This document shows positions 56,175 through 63,594 of a stretch of 64,000 nucleotides of DNA, piece after piece. This stretch comes from Streptomyces sp. NBC_01233. Lineage in GTDB: Bacteria; Actinomycetota; Actinomycetes; Streptomycetales; Streptomycetaceae. The notes beneath the pieces were generated by a model, which saw nothing but the letters and a program-made list of their open reading frames with translations, did no database searches and was not told the origin of the DNA. Positions within the stretch are counted from its first letter, which is position 1. Every line of letters begins with the position of its first letter. The translations under genes were made by a program, and so were the position numbers. The stretch spans positions 2,790,501-2,854,500 of the forward strand of contig NZ_CP108514.1 in NCBI RefSeq assembly GCF_035989305.1, in the 5' to 3' direction.

Positions 56175-58235
56175 ATGCCCGTGACCCGTCGCCGCTTCGC
56201 GGCCCTGCTCACCGTGCTGACAGCCGGCGCCACCGGCGTGCTCTCCGTGGCCACCGGCCAGCAGACCTCGGCCGAGGCCACCCAGGAGAAGGGCCCGACC
56301 GCCGTCCTGCCCGCGAGCGTCACCACCGGGTCGGTCGTCCAGATCGTCGCGCACCCCGACGACGACCTCTTCTTCATGAACCCGGACCTCAGCCGTTCCC
56401 TGCTGGCCGGCACCCAGGTCACCACCGCGTACCTCACCTCCGGCGAGTCCGACGGCCGCAACGAGGCCGGCGGCGGCGCGGTCAAGGACCCCGAGCAGCC
56501 CGCCGACCGCACCCACTACGCGGAGGCCCGGCAGAACGGCATCCGCTCCGCGTACGCGCAGATGGCCACCGGCGACCGCACCAGCGCGTGGAAGCGCACG
56601 GTCATACCCACCGACGGTGGCGGCCGGGCCGAGCTCGACGTCCTCATAGCGAAGCCGCAGGTCAACCTGGTGTGGCTGATGCTGCGCGAGGCCCGCAGCA
56701 CCGGCGGGGACACCCCCGAGAGCCTGCGCGGCCTGTGGGACGGCCGGATAACCGCGCTGGACTCCCAGCTGACCTCCGGCACCCCGGTCAAGCAGCCGTT
56801 CTCGTACACGAAGGACCAGCTCGTCCAGTCGATGGCCGGAGTCCTGGACCGGTACCGGCCGACGACGATACGGATGCAGGACCCGACGCCGAACCGGTAC
56901 GGGGACAACGGCCGGTACACCGACCACCAGGACCACATGTACGGGGCGCGCTTCGTACAGGCCGCCACCGCCGCCTACGCCGCCCAGGTCCAGCGCCGCC
57001 CCCGCTTCTCGGTGCAGAGCTACCTCGGCTACCACAACAGCACCCTCCCCCACTCGCTCGACCCGCAGACGGCCGAGACGAAGACCGGCTACCTGCGGAC
57101 CTACGCCTGGCAGGACCACCAGGACCACTGCGGCAGCCCCTCGGGGTGCGGCGACCGCAAGGTCGCGGGCAACCCGACCGGGCGCAACTGGGCCCAGTCG
57201 CTGCGCTACACCCGCGCCGACAGCACTTCCTGGCTGACGCAGGGAACGCCCGGCCGCCTCTGGGCGTTCGCCGCGCTCGACGGCCAGATGGCGTACTGGA
57301 CGCGGGGACCCGGCGGCGACTGGGCGGGCCCGGTCCTCCTCCCGGGCACGGGCATCGACCCGGGCGCGGCCACCGCCCGCCTCCCCGACGGGCGCATCGC
57401 CGTCCTCGCCACCCGCACCGGCTTCGGCTCCGCGCCCACCGACTACCGGCGCGACGTCGTGTACGCCGTCCAGTCCGCGCCCGACGGTCCGTTCGGGCCG
57501 TGGCAGTCGCTCGGCACCCCCGAACGGACCGACCAGGAGGGCACCTCGGCGATCAGCGCCCCGGCAGCCGCCGTGGACGCGCAGGGCCTCCTCACGGTCT
57601 ACGTGCGCGACTCCCGCCGCACCCTGCGCGCCACGGCCCAGCTCCCGGACGGCGGCTTCTCCCCCTGGCAGCGCCTGGGCGGCGAGGACCTGCAGGGCGA
57701 CCCGGTGACGGCGGTCGACACCGCCGGCCGGCGCCACGTGTACGCCACCACCACCAAGTCGGTCCTGGCCTGGACCCAGCCCGCCCCGGGCTCCGCACTG
57801 GCCGGACCCTCGCCGACGGGCCTGCCCGCAACGACGGTCCCCCTCTCCGCCTCCCCGGACGGCGCGGGCGTCCGCCTGTACTTCCGCCGCCCGGACTCCG
57901 GCGTCGTACGCACCGCCCTGATCACGGCGGGCCCGGCGGCCAGGCCCCAGGTCTCCAGCGTCGCCGAGGCGGGCGGCCGGGCCGGCTACGGCGCGGTCGG
58001 CGCCGCGGGCCGCCTCGTCGCGGGCCGCGGCGAGAGCGGCACCATCAGCACCACGGGCCTCGGCGGCCCCCCTGCCTGGGTGGAATCCCGCATGCTCTTC
58101 GCAGGCGCCCCCTCGGCCGTCCTCGAACCCACCGGCACCACGACAACAGCCGTCCTGGGCCTGGACGCCGAACTCCACACCACGACAGCCCCCACCACCC
58201 CCACTCGCCCCACCTGGCACCGCGCGGTCCGCTGA
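56175..58235 (+). CDS. Tat-exported PIG-L deacetylase with beta-propeller-like C-terminus
   Basis: The 686-residue protein begins with PVTRRRFAALLTVLTAGATGVLS, a twin-arginine signal peptide. The PIG-L domain then has IVAHPDDDLFFMNPDL (near 57), ARQNGIRSAYAQMATGDRTSAWKR and TDHQDHMYGARF, giving the zinc-binding Asp/His residues. The last 350 residues form repeated blades containing LWAFAALDGQMAYW, PFGPWQSLGTPER and FSPWQRLGGEDLQG, seen in PLL-like lectin propellers. It is colinear with the outer part of the preceding protein from HPDDD to the end, so the pair arose by duplication. Substrate is probably a cell-surface or extracellular N-acetylglucosamine compound. Confidence 0.9.
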   Translation: MPVTRRRFAALLTVLTAGATGVLSVATGQQTSAEATQEKGPTAVLPASVTTGSVVQIVAHPDDDLFFMNPDLSRSLLAGTQVTTAYLTSGESDGRNEAGGGAVKDPEQPADRTHYAEARQNGIRSAYAQMATGDRTSAWKRTVIPTDGGGRAELDVLIAKPQVNLVWLMLREARSTGGDTPESLRGLWDGRITALDSQLTSGTPVKQPFSYTKDQLVQSMAGVLDRYRPTTIRMQDPTPNRYGDNGRYTDHQDHMYGARFVQAATAAYAAQVQRRPRFSVQSYLGYHNSTLPHSLDPQTAETKTGYLRTYAWQDHQDHCGSPSGCGDRKVAGNPTGRNWAQSLRYTRADSTSWLTQGTPGRLWAFAALDGQMAYWTRGPGGDWAGPVLLPGTGIDPGAATARLPDGRIAVLATRTGFGSAPTDYRRDVVYAVQSAPDGPFGPWQSLGTPERTDQEGTSAISAPAAAVDAQGLLTVYVRDSRRTLRATAQLPDGGFSPWQRLGGEDLQGDPVTAVDTAGRRHVYATTTKSVLAWTQPAPGSALAGPSPTGLPATTVPLSASPDGAGVRLYFRRPDSGVVRTALITAGPAARPQVSSVAEAGGRAGYGAVGAAGRLVAGRGESGTISTTGLGGPPAWVESRMLFAGAPSAVLEPTGTTTTAVLGLDAELHTTTAPTTPTRPTWHRAVR

Positions 58236-58300
58236 GCCGACACCTTGGTTTGCTTGATTGATTGGCGCACAAGTGGCTTTCATCACTAGCCTGTTGACTC

Positions 58301-59539
58301 ATGACCACCTTGGGGGAGGCCGGGCGGACTGGTAGGGGGGCGTATCGCGGTTTCAAGATCGCGAAGCGCGTGATCCACCAGCGATCCCTACTGGCCGACA
58401 TCCGATACCGAGCAGTTGTCGAGGCCCTCTATCCGGGCCGCAAGCGGGACCATCCGATCCCGTCCACCATCTCTCAGGCAGCGAAGCTGTTGTGTGACGA
58501 GCTGGACTACGTCGAGATCCCGGAGGAACGCAGCCGCGGGCTCATGAGAGGCATGCGGCGCCGGATCCAGGAAAACGTGACCCACGGCATCCGGTTCCCG
58601 GAGTGGCGTGACGGCATGAACACCACGTTCTTCAGGCGTCTCACCCTCTGGGGGCAGCGGGTCGCCGAGAGCGAGAAAGGAGGCGAAGCCCTCGACCTCG
58701 CGGGTGTCCCGCCCGGTCCTCAGCGGGCGGCCCTGTTCGGCCGACGGTTCTCAGTGGCCACCTACGGGCTCCTGATCGACTCGCGCGGGCCGTCCGATGA
58801 CGAGGAAGCCATCCGCATCGAGATGGCGAACGAGATCCTCCACGGGATGTCGGACGACGCCCGCGCCGAGCGCTACCGGCTGCTCCAGGACGCGGTCAAT
58901 TCGCTGGCCACGGGTCTGTTGACCATGGCCACGAGTTACCTGGGCTTCGGCCAGAGCATCGAAGACGCCCTCGCCCTCAGCGGTGCGACCTTCGCCCTCG
59001 CAGCCGGTGTCATCACCGTTCGGCATCTCGGTTCTCCGCTGATGAGCGAGAAGACACAAGAGGCCCGCCGGCAGGCTCGGAACTGGCTCTTCTCCCTGCA
59101 CGCATGGATGGTCGGCTATGTCCTCTGGGGGCAGGGAGCGGTACAGAGGGGCGAGTACGAGGGGATCGACCAGCTGGCCTACATCGTGCGCTGCCTGGCC
59201 ACGCATGACGCGGAGATTCCCGACCTGCCGAGGGACCCGGACATCCAAGAGGACCTCGTCCTCCTGATCGAAAACTCGGAGAGAGCCGGCGACACCGAGC
59301 TGACCGCGGCGTTGATGCGGCTCCAAGGCGTCCTGCGCTGGAGAAGCGAGCACCTCGGGTCAGCCATCGGCAACCTCATAGCCATCGTTCAGAACGTTCC
59401 TGACTTCGGGGACGAGATCAGCCCCCCGATCATGTTGTCCGGCGGCGAGACGGACCGACCCGAACTGCCGCCCCCTCGTGGGGAAGCCACTCCCGACGGG
59501 GAGCCGCGCCCAGGGATCCCACCTTCCCGAGCCGAGTGA
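58301..59539 (+). CDS. Unrecognised protein with central hydrophobic segments (412 aa)
   Basis: The 412-residue protein has a basic N-terminal half (GMRRRIQENVTHGIRFPEWRDGMN) and then NSLATGLLTMATSYLGFGQSIEDALALSGATFALAAGVITV (about residues 205-245), long enough for one or two membrane segments. A helical, acidic C-terminus (VLLIENSERAGDTELTAALMRLQGV) follows and the end is Pro/Glu-rich. Codon use is less strictly GC-ending than in its neighbours (more A/T in third positions by eye), which could mean recent acquisition. It lies between the PIG-L pair and glnA2 and is closed by a strong terminator. I cannot assign a family. Confidence 0.75.
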   Translation: MTTLGEAGRTGRGAYRGFKIAKRVIHQRSLLADIRYRAVVEALYPGRKRDHPIPSTISQAAKLLCDELDYVEIPEERSRGLMRGMRRRIQENVTHGIRFPEWRDGMNTTFFRRLTLWGQRVAESEKGGEALDLAGVPPGPQRAALFGRRFSVATYGLLIDSRGPSDDEEAIRIEMANEILHGMSDDARAERYRLLQDAVNSLATGLLTMATSYLGFGQSIEDALALSGATFALAAGVITVRHLGSPLMSEKTQEARRQARNWLFSLHAWMVGYVLWGQGAVQRGEYEGIDQLAYIVRCLATHDAEIPDLPRDPDIQEDLVLLIENSERAGDTELTAALMRLQGVLRWRSEHLGSAIGNLIAIVQNVPDFGDEISPPIMLSGGETDRPELPPPRGEATPDGEPRPGIPPSRAE

Positions 59540-59554
59540 AGCCGTCAAGAACAA

Positions 59555-59582
59555 GCGGCCCCCGACCAAGGTCGGGGGCCGC
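59555..59582. terminator. Bidirectional terminator between the unknown gene and glnA2
   Basis: GCGGCCCCCGAC (59555-59566) and GTCGGGGGCCGC (59571-59582) are perfect 12-base arms around CAAG. The genes on either side converge on it. Confidence 0.9.
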
Positions 59583-59609
59583 TCCATTGGCCGTGTCAGC
59601 GGCCGACGG

Positions 59610-60971
59610 TCACAGGACCGGGAGGTTCTTGCGGAGTTCGAAGGCCGTGACCTCCGAGCGGTACTCCTCCCACTCCTGCTTCTTGTTGCGGAGGAAGAAG
59701 TCGAAGACGTGTTCGCCGAGGGTTTCGGCGACCAGTTCGCTGCGTTCCATCAGGGAGATGGCCTCGCCGAGGTTCTGCGGGAGGGGTTCGATGCCCATGG
59801 CGCGGCGTTCGGCGTCGGAGAGGGCCCAGACGTCGTCGTCGGCGCCCGCCGGGAGTTCGTAGCCCTCCTCGATGCCCTTGAGGCCGGCCGCGAGGAGGAC
59901 GGCGTAGGTGAGGTACGGGTTGGCGCCGGAGTCGATCGAGCGGACCTCGACGCGGGAGGAGCCCGTCTTGCCCGGCTTGTACATCGGGACGCGGATCAGG
60001 GCGGAGCGGTTGTTGTGGCCCCAGCAGATGTACGAGGGGGCCTCGCCGCCCGCGCCGGCGCTGCGGGAGGAGCCGCCCCAGATGCGCTTGTAGGAGTTGA
60101 CCCACTGGTTGGTGACCGCTGCCGTCTCGGCGGCGTGGCGCAGCAGGCCCGCGATGAAGGAGCGGCCGACCTTGGAGAGCTGGTACTCGGCGCCCGACTC
60201 GTAGAAGGCGTTGCGGTCACCCTCGAAGAGGGAGAGGTGGGTGTGCATGCCCGAGCCGGGGTATTCCGAGAACGGCTTCGGCATGAAGGTGGCCTGGACG
60301 CCCTGCTCGAGGGCCACCTGCTTCATGACCAGGCGGAAGGTCATGATGTTGTCGGCCGTGGAGAGGGCGTCGGCGTAGCGGAGGTCGATCTCCTGCTGGC
60401 CGGGGGCGCCCTCGTGGTGGCTGAACTCGACCGAGATGCCCATCGATTCGAGCATGGTGATCGCCTGGCGGCGGAAGTCCATTCCCACGTTCTGCGGGGT
60501 GTGGTCGAAGTAGCCGGAGTTGTCGGCCGGGACCGGGCGGGTGCCGTCCAGCGGCTTGTCCTTCAGCAGGAAGAACTCGATCTCCGGGTGGGTGTAGAAG
60601 GTGAAGCCCAGGTCGGAGGTCTTCGCCAGGATGCGCTTGAGGACGTAGCGCGGGTCCGCGAAGGACGGGGAGCCGTCCGGCATGAGGATGTCGCAGAACA
60701 TCCGGGCGGTCCCGGGGGCCTCGGCGCGCCACGGCAGTATCTGGAACGTGCTCGGGTCCGGCTTGGCGATCATGTCGGACTCGTAGACCCGTGCGAAGCC
60801 CTCGATCGCGGAGCCGTCGAAGCCGATCCCCTCGTCGAAGGCCTGCTCCAGCTCCGCGGGGGCGACCGCGACGGACTTGAGGAAGCCCAGTACGTCGGTG
60901 AACCACAGGCGCACGAAGCGGATGTCGCGCTCCTCAAGCGTCCGGAGGACGAATTCCTGCTGCTTGTCCAT
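59610..60971 (-). CDS. glnA2: GlnA2, glutamine-synthetase-like gamma-glutamylpolyamine synthetase
   Basis: The 453-residue protein has the GSI fold and motifs: FVRLWFTDVLGFLKSVAV, EGIGFDGSAIEGFARVYESDM, HPEIEFFLL (metal Glu), HHEGAPGQQEIDLRYADAL, MPKPFSEYPGSGMHTHLSL and NRSALIRVP. Length and synteny (a few genes from glnE) match GlnA2 of S. coelicolor, which was shown to glutamylate polyamines rather than ammonium. The segment where GSI-beta has the adenylylated Tyr (D-L-Y-D/E-L-P-P) reads DDVWALSD, so the Tyr appears replaced and GlnE should not modify it. The ATG at 60971 has GAAGG upstream; an upstream start at 61028 lacks one. Confidence 0.92.
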   Translation of the reverse strand: MDKQQEFVLRTLEERDIRFVRLWFTDVLGFLKSVAVAPAELEQAFDEGIGFDGSAIEGFARVYESDMIAKPDPSTFQILPWRAEAPGTARMFCDILMPDGSPSFADPRYVLKRILAKTSDLGFTFYTHPEIEFFLLKDKPLDGTRPVPADNSGYFDHTPQNVGMDFRRQAITMLESMGISVEFSHHEGAPGQQEIDLRYADALSTADNIMTFRLVMKQVALEQGVQATFMPKPFSEYPGSGMHTHLSLFEGDRNAFYESGAEYQLSKVGRSFIAGLLRHAAETAAVTNQWVNSYKRIWGGSSRSAGAGGEAPSYICWGHNNRSALIRVPMYKPGKTGSSRVEVRSIDSGANPYLTYAVLLAAGLKGIEEGYELPAGADDDVWALSDAERRAMGIEPLPQNLGEAISLMERSELVAETLGEHVFDFFLRNKKQEWEEYRSEVTAFELRKNLPVL

Positions 60972-61058
60972 ACCTTCATCCTCGCAGTTCAGACGACCTG
61001 TGCACCACCGCCTCACGGGTCGGGGCACAGTCGGGCCGGCCCAGTATCGCCAGTGGTG

Positions 61059-61074
61059 GTTTCCGCCACATTAC
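61059..61074 (-). promoter_or_regulatory. GlnR-box-like sequence upstream of glnA2
   Basis: On the glnA2 strand the sequence is GTAAT-GTGGCG-GAAAC. This matches the Streptomyces GlnR box gTnAc-n6-GaAAc in nine of ten defined positions, with the correct six-base gap, 88 bases before the glnA2 ATG. A GATACT (-10-like) follows ten bases downstream. GlnR control of glnA2 is not, to my knowledge, established, so this is a prediction. Confidence 0.45.
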
Positions 61075-61143
61075 GCACCCGGGAAAGCTCACGGCACCCC
61101 CGCACTGACCTCGGAGCGGTCATGAGCATTACCATCTGCGCCC

Positions 61144-61557
61144 ATGGGGGGCCTGCAGTACGTACAGCCGGGGCGTCGGGGACGTCCCGGGCTTCGGCGC
61201 GCCCTCCTCCTGACGGTCTTCGGCGCGCTGGTCGGGGTGCTGACCGGCGCGCTGTTCCTGTGCGCGTCCCGGTCGGGCGAGCCCTCCGTCTCCGCGCCCG
61301 CGCCGGCAGGCGTGCAGGCCGAGCCGGGGGCCCACGGCACGACGCACGCCGTCTGCGCGTCCCCGTACGACCTGCCCGGCTGCTCCTCCCTCGCGCACGT
61401 GCCCCCGGGCGTCCTGCCCGTACCGCCGCCCGCCGTAACCGTACCGGGCGGCGAGCCGCCGCCCGCCGCCGAGGCCTCCGGGGCGGGCCGGACCCGGCCG
61501 CCCGAGCCGCTCGCGCGCGCCCCCGACCTGCATGCCCTCCAAGTGCTGCGGACCTGA
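61144..61557 (+). CDS. Small single-helix membrane protein, Pro-rich, of unknown function
   Basis: The 137-residue protein has a basic start (GRRGRPGLRR) and one hydrophobic helix (ALLLTVFGALVGVLTGALFLCASRSG, residues 20-45). A Pro/Ala-rich outer part follows with a pair of Cys (HAVCASPYDLPGCSS, near 70 and 79) that could form a disulfide. No family is recognised. It lies directly upstream of the DUF3105 gene (54-base gap) and divergent from glnA2, so it probably heads the DUF3105-DUF305 transcript. Confidence 0.7.
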   Translation: MGGLQYVQPGRRGRPGLRRALLLTVFGALVGVLTGALFLCASRSGEPSVSAPAPAGVQAEPGAHGTTHAVCASPYDLPGCSSLAHVPPGVLPVPPPAVTVPGGEPPPAAEASGAGRTRPPEPLARAPDLHALQVLRT

Positions 61558-61610
61558 CGGGTCCGGTTTTGCGTTCCACCCACCCCCCTCAGCAGAAGGA
61601 ACCAGGGCAC

Positions 61611-62312
61611 ATGGCCAGCAAGTCCGGCAGGACCCACGAGAACACCGACCCGCACTCCCGCCAGGCGCGCATAGCCGAGATGCGCCGCGCCGACAAGATC
61701 CGGGAGCGGCGCAACAAGGCCATCGCGATCACGACCTCGACGGTCATCGTCGCCGGTCTGGTCGGTTTCGGCGCCTGGGTGCTGATCGACCAGAAGCAGA
61801 CCGAGCAGCGCAAGAAGGAGGCCGCGGAGCAGATCCGCAAGGAGGCCGAGGAGGTCCGCAAGAAGCCGGTGGAGGGCGAGCAGGTCTGGGACGCGAAGAA
61901 CCTGGGCCGCAACCACGTCGAGACCCCGGTGAAGTACGAGACGAACCCCCCGGTCGGCGGTGACCACCACCCCCGCTGGATGAACTGCAACGGCGACGTC
62001 TACAAGAACCCGCTGCCCGAGGTGAACGCCGTGCACTCGCTGGAGCACGGGGCCGTCTGGGTCACGTACAACGAGAAGGCCGCCAAGGCCGACGTGGACA
62101 AGCTCGCCGCGACCGTCGGCAAGACCCCGTACACGCTGATGAGCCCGATCAAGGAGCAGACCGGGGCGATCATGCTCAGCGCGTGGGGCAAGCAGCTGAC
62201 CGTGGAGACGGCGGACGACCCGCGGGTGAAGCAGTTCTTCACCAAGTACGTGCAGGGCGAGCAGACCCCGGAACCGGGCGCGGCCTGCACGAGCGGGCTG
62301 GCCGCCAAGTGA
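61611..62312 (+). CDS. DUF3105 membrane-anchored protein
   Basis: The 233-residue protein has a charged cytoplasmic N-terminus (KSGRTHENTDPHSRQARIAEMRRADKIRERRNKA), one membrane helix (IAITTSTVIVAGLVGFGAWVLI, residues 41-62), an acidic/basic coiled stretch (QKQTEQRKKEAAEQIRKEAEEVRKK) and the DUF3105 domain. That domain contains YETNPPVGGDHHPRWMNCNGDVY, HSLEHGAVWVTYN and QTGAIMLSAWGKQL. The His and Cys residues in it are conserved and may bind a metal. It overlaps the following DUF305 gene by four bases, a common actinobacterial arrangement. Confidence 0.92.
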   Translation: MASKSGRTHENTDPHSRQARIAEMRRADKIRERRNKAIAITTSTVIVAGLVGFGAWVLIDQKQTEQRKKEAAEQIRKEAEEVRKKPVEGEQVWDAKNLGRNHVETPVKYETNPPVGGDHHPRWMNCNGDVYKNPLPEVNAVHSLEHGAVWVTYNEKAAKADVDKLAATVGKTPYTLMSPIKEQTGAIMLSAWGKQLTVETADDPRVKQFFTKYVQGEQTPEPGAACTSGLAAK

Positions 62313-62989
62313 CCGGCCGCACGCCCCGTACGTACTGGGTCGCGGGCACGGCCGTCCTGCTGGCGCTGCTGTTCGCGGCGGCGGCCACGGTCGCCGCCGC
62401 GAACGGCGATCCCGGTGCGGCGCGCCCCCGGCCCGCCCCCGCCACCCCGGGGCTCCACTCCCCGGACGCCGGCTTCGCCCGGGACATGGCGGTGCATCAC
62501 CAGCAGGTGGTGGAGATGTCCTTCATCGTGCGGGACCGCACCGGGGACGAGCCGGTACGCACCCTCGCCTTCGACATCGCCAACACCCAGGCCAACCAGC
62601 GGGGCATGCTGCTCGGCTGGCTGGACCTGTGGGGGCTGCCGAAGGTGGTGGCCGACGAGCCCCCGATGTCCTGGATGGGGACCTCGGGAGGCCACGGAGA
62701 CCATGCGGGCCACGGCGCCGCCAAGCCCGGCGCGCTGATGCCCGGCATGGCCACCAAGGAGGAGCTGGAGCAGCTGGGAGCCGCCTCCGGGCGGGACGCC
62801 GAGGTGCTCTTCCTCCAGCTGATGACCGACCACCACAAGGGCGGCGTCGCGATGGCCGAGGGCTGTGCGCAGCAGTGCGTGACCCCGGTCGAGCGGGCGC
62901 TGGCCCAGGGCATGGTCGACGCGCAGCGCTCGGAGCTCACCCTGATGGCGGACATGCTGGGGAAGCGCGGGGCTGCGCCGCGCGGGTGA
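62309..62989 (+). CDS. DUF305 protein, membrane-anchored, His/Met-rich
   Basis: The 226-residue protein starts TYWVAGTAVLLALLFAAAATVAAA, a signal anchor, then a DUF305 domain: DAGFARDMAVHHQQVVEMSFIV and FLQLMTDHHKGGVAMAEGC, two HH motifs in a ferritin-like helical bundle. A linker rich in His and Gly (GGHGDHAGHG) connects them. DUF305 proteins are extracytoplasmic and often found with copper resistance genes; metal binding is likely but the metal is unproven. The GTG overlaps the DUF3105 stop (GTGA at 62309-62312), so the two proteins probably act together. Confidence 0.92.
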   Translation: MTGRTPRTYWVAGTAVLLALLFAAAATVAAANGDPGAARPRPAPATPGLHSPDAGFARDMAVHHQQVVEMSFIVRDRTGDEPVRTLAFDIANTQANQRGMLLGWLDLWGLPKVVADEPPMSWMGTSGGHGDHAGHGAAKPGALMPGMATKEELEQLGAASGRDAEVLFLQLMTDHHKGGVAMAEGCAQQCVTPVERALAQGMVDAQRSELTLMADMLGKRGAAPRG

Positions 62990-63019
62990 CGGGAGACGCG
63001 CCGCGCGAGTGCCGGGACA

Positions 63020-63063
63020 CGCCCGTACGGTGGTGAGAGGGCGCCCTCTCACCCGTACGGGCG
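63020..63063. terminator. Long near-perfect hairpin after the DUF305 gene
   Basis: Arms starting CGCCCGTACGG and ending CCGTACGGGCG continue inward through GTGAGAGGGC and GCCCTCTCAC. The left arm carries two extra bases. The hairpin has about 20 paired positions and almost no loop, so in DNA it is a nearly perfect 44-base palindrome. It lies 31 bases after the stop and 112 bases before the CBS gene. Confidence 0.8.
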
Positions 63064-63174
63064 TGTGCTCCCGCGCTCCCGCGCGTGGAGTCGCACGACG
63101 AGCCCTGGGCGGGGGGCGCCGAGGCGGGCGCAGCCGCGCCCCGCCGCTCGTACGGCGCTCAGGAGGTTGATGCG

Positions 63175-63594
63175 ATGACCACCGCCGGAGAGATCATGCA
63201 CAAGGGGGCCCAGTGGATCCCCGCCAACGAGACCCTGGACCGGGCCGCCCAGCTGATGAGTCAGCTGAATGTGGGCGCGCTGCCCATCAGCGACTCCGAC
63301 GAACGGCTCTGCGGGATCCTGACCGACCGCGACATCGTGGTCGGCTGCGTGGCCAAGGGCCACGACCCGTCGAAGATCACGGCCGGTGACATGGCCCGGG
63401 GAACGCCGCGCTGGATCGACGCGGGCGCGGACGTCTCCGAGGTGCTGGAGGAGATGCAGAGCCACCAGATCCGCCGGCTGCCGGTGATCAGGAACAAGAA
63501 GCTGGTCGGCATGATCAGCGAGGCCGACCTGGCCAAGCACCTCTCCGAGGAGCAGATCGCGGGCTGGGCCGAGAAGGTCTACGCGAGGAGCTGA
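63175..63594 (+). CDS. Two-CBS-domain protein
   Basis: The 139-residue protein consists of two CBS domains: MTTAGEIMHKGAQWIPANETLDRAAQLMSQLNVGALPISDSDERLCGILTDRDIV and MARGTPRWIDAGADVSEVLEEMQSHQIRRLPVIRNKKLVGMISEADLAKHL. The GxLTDRDI and GMISEADL ends are standard. Stand-alone CBS pairs bind adenosine nucleotides and sense energy or redox state for partner proteins. AGGAGG lies eight bases before the ATG at 63175; the longer frame from 63085 is rejected for lack of a ribosome site. Its end overlaps the convergent hydrolase by 16 bases. Confidence 0.92.
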   Translation: MTTAGEIMHKGAQWIPANETLDRAAQLMSQLNVGALPISDSDERLCGILTDRDIVVGCVAKGHDPSKITAGDMARGTPRWIDAGADVSEVLEEMQSHQIRRLPVIRNKKLVGMISEADLAKHLSEEQIAGWAEKVYARS

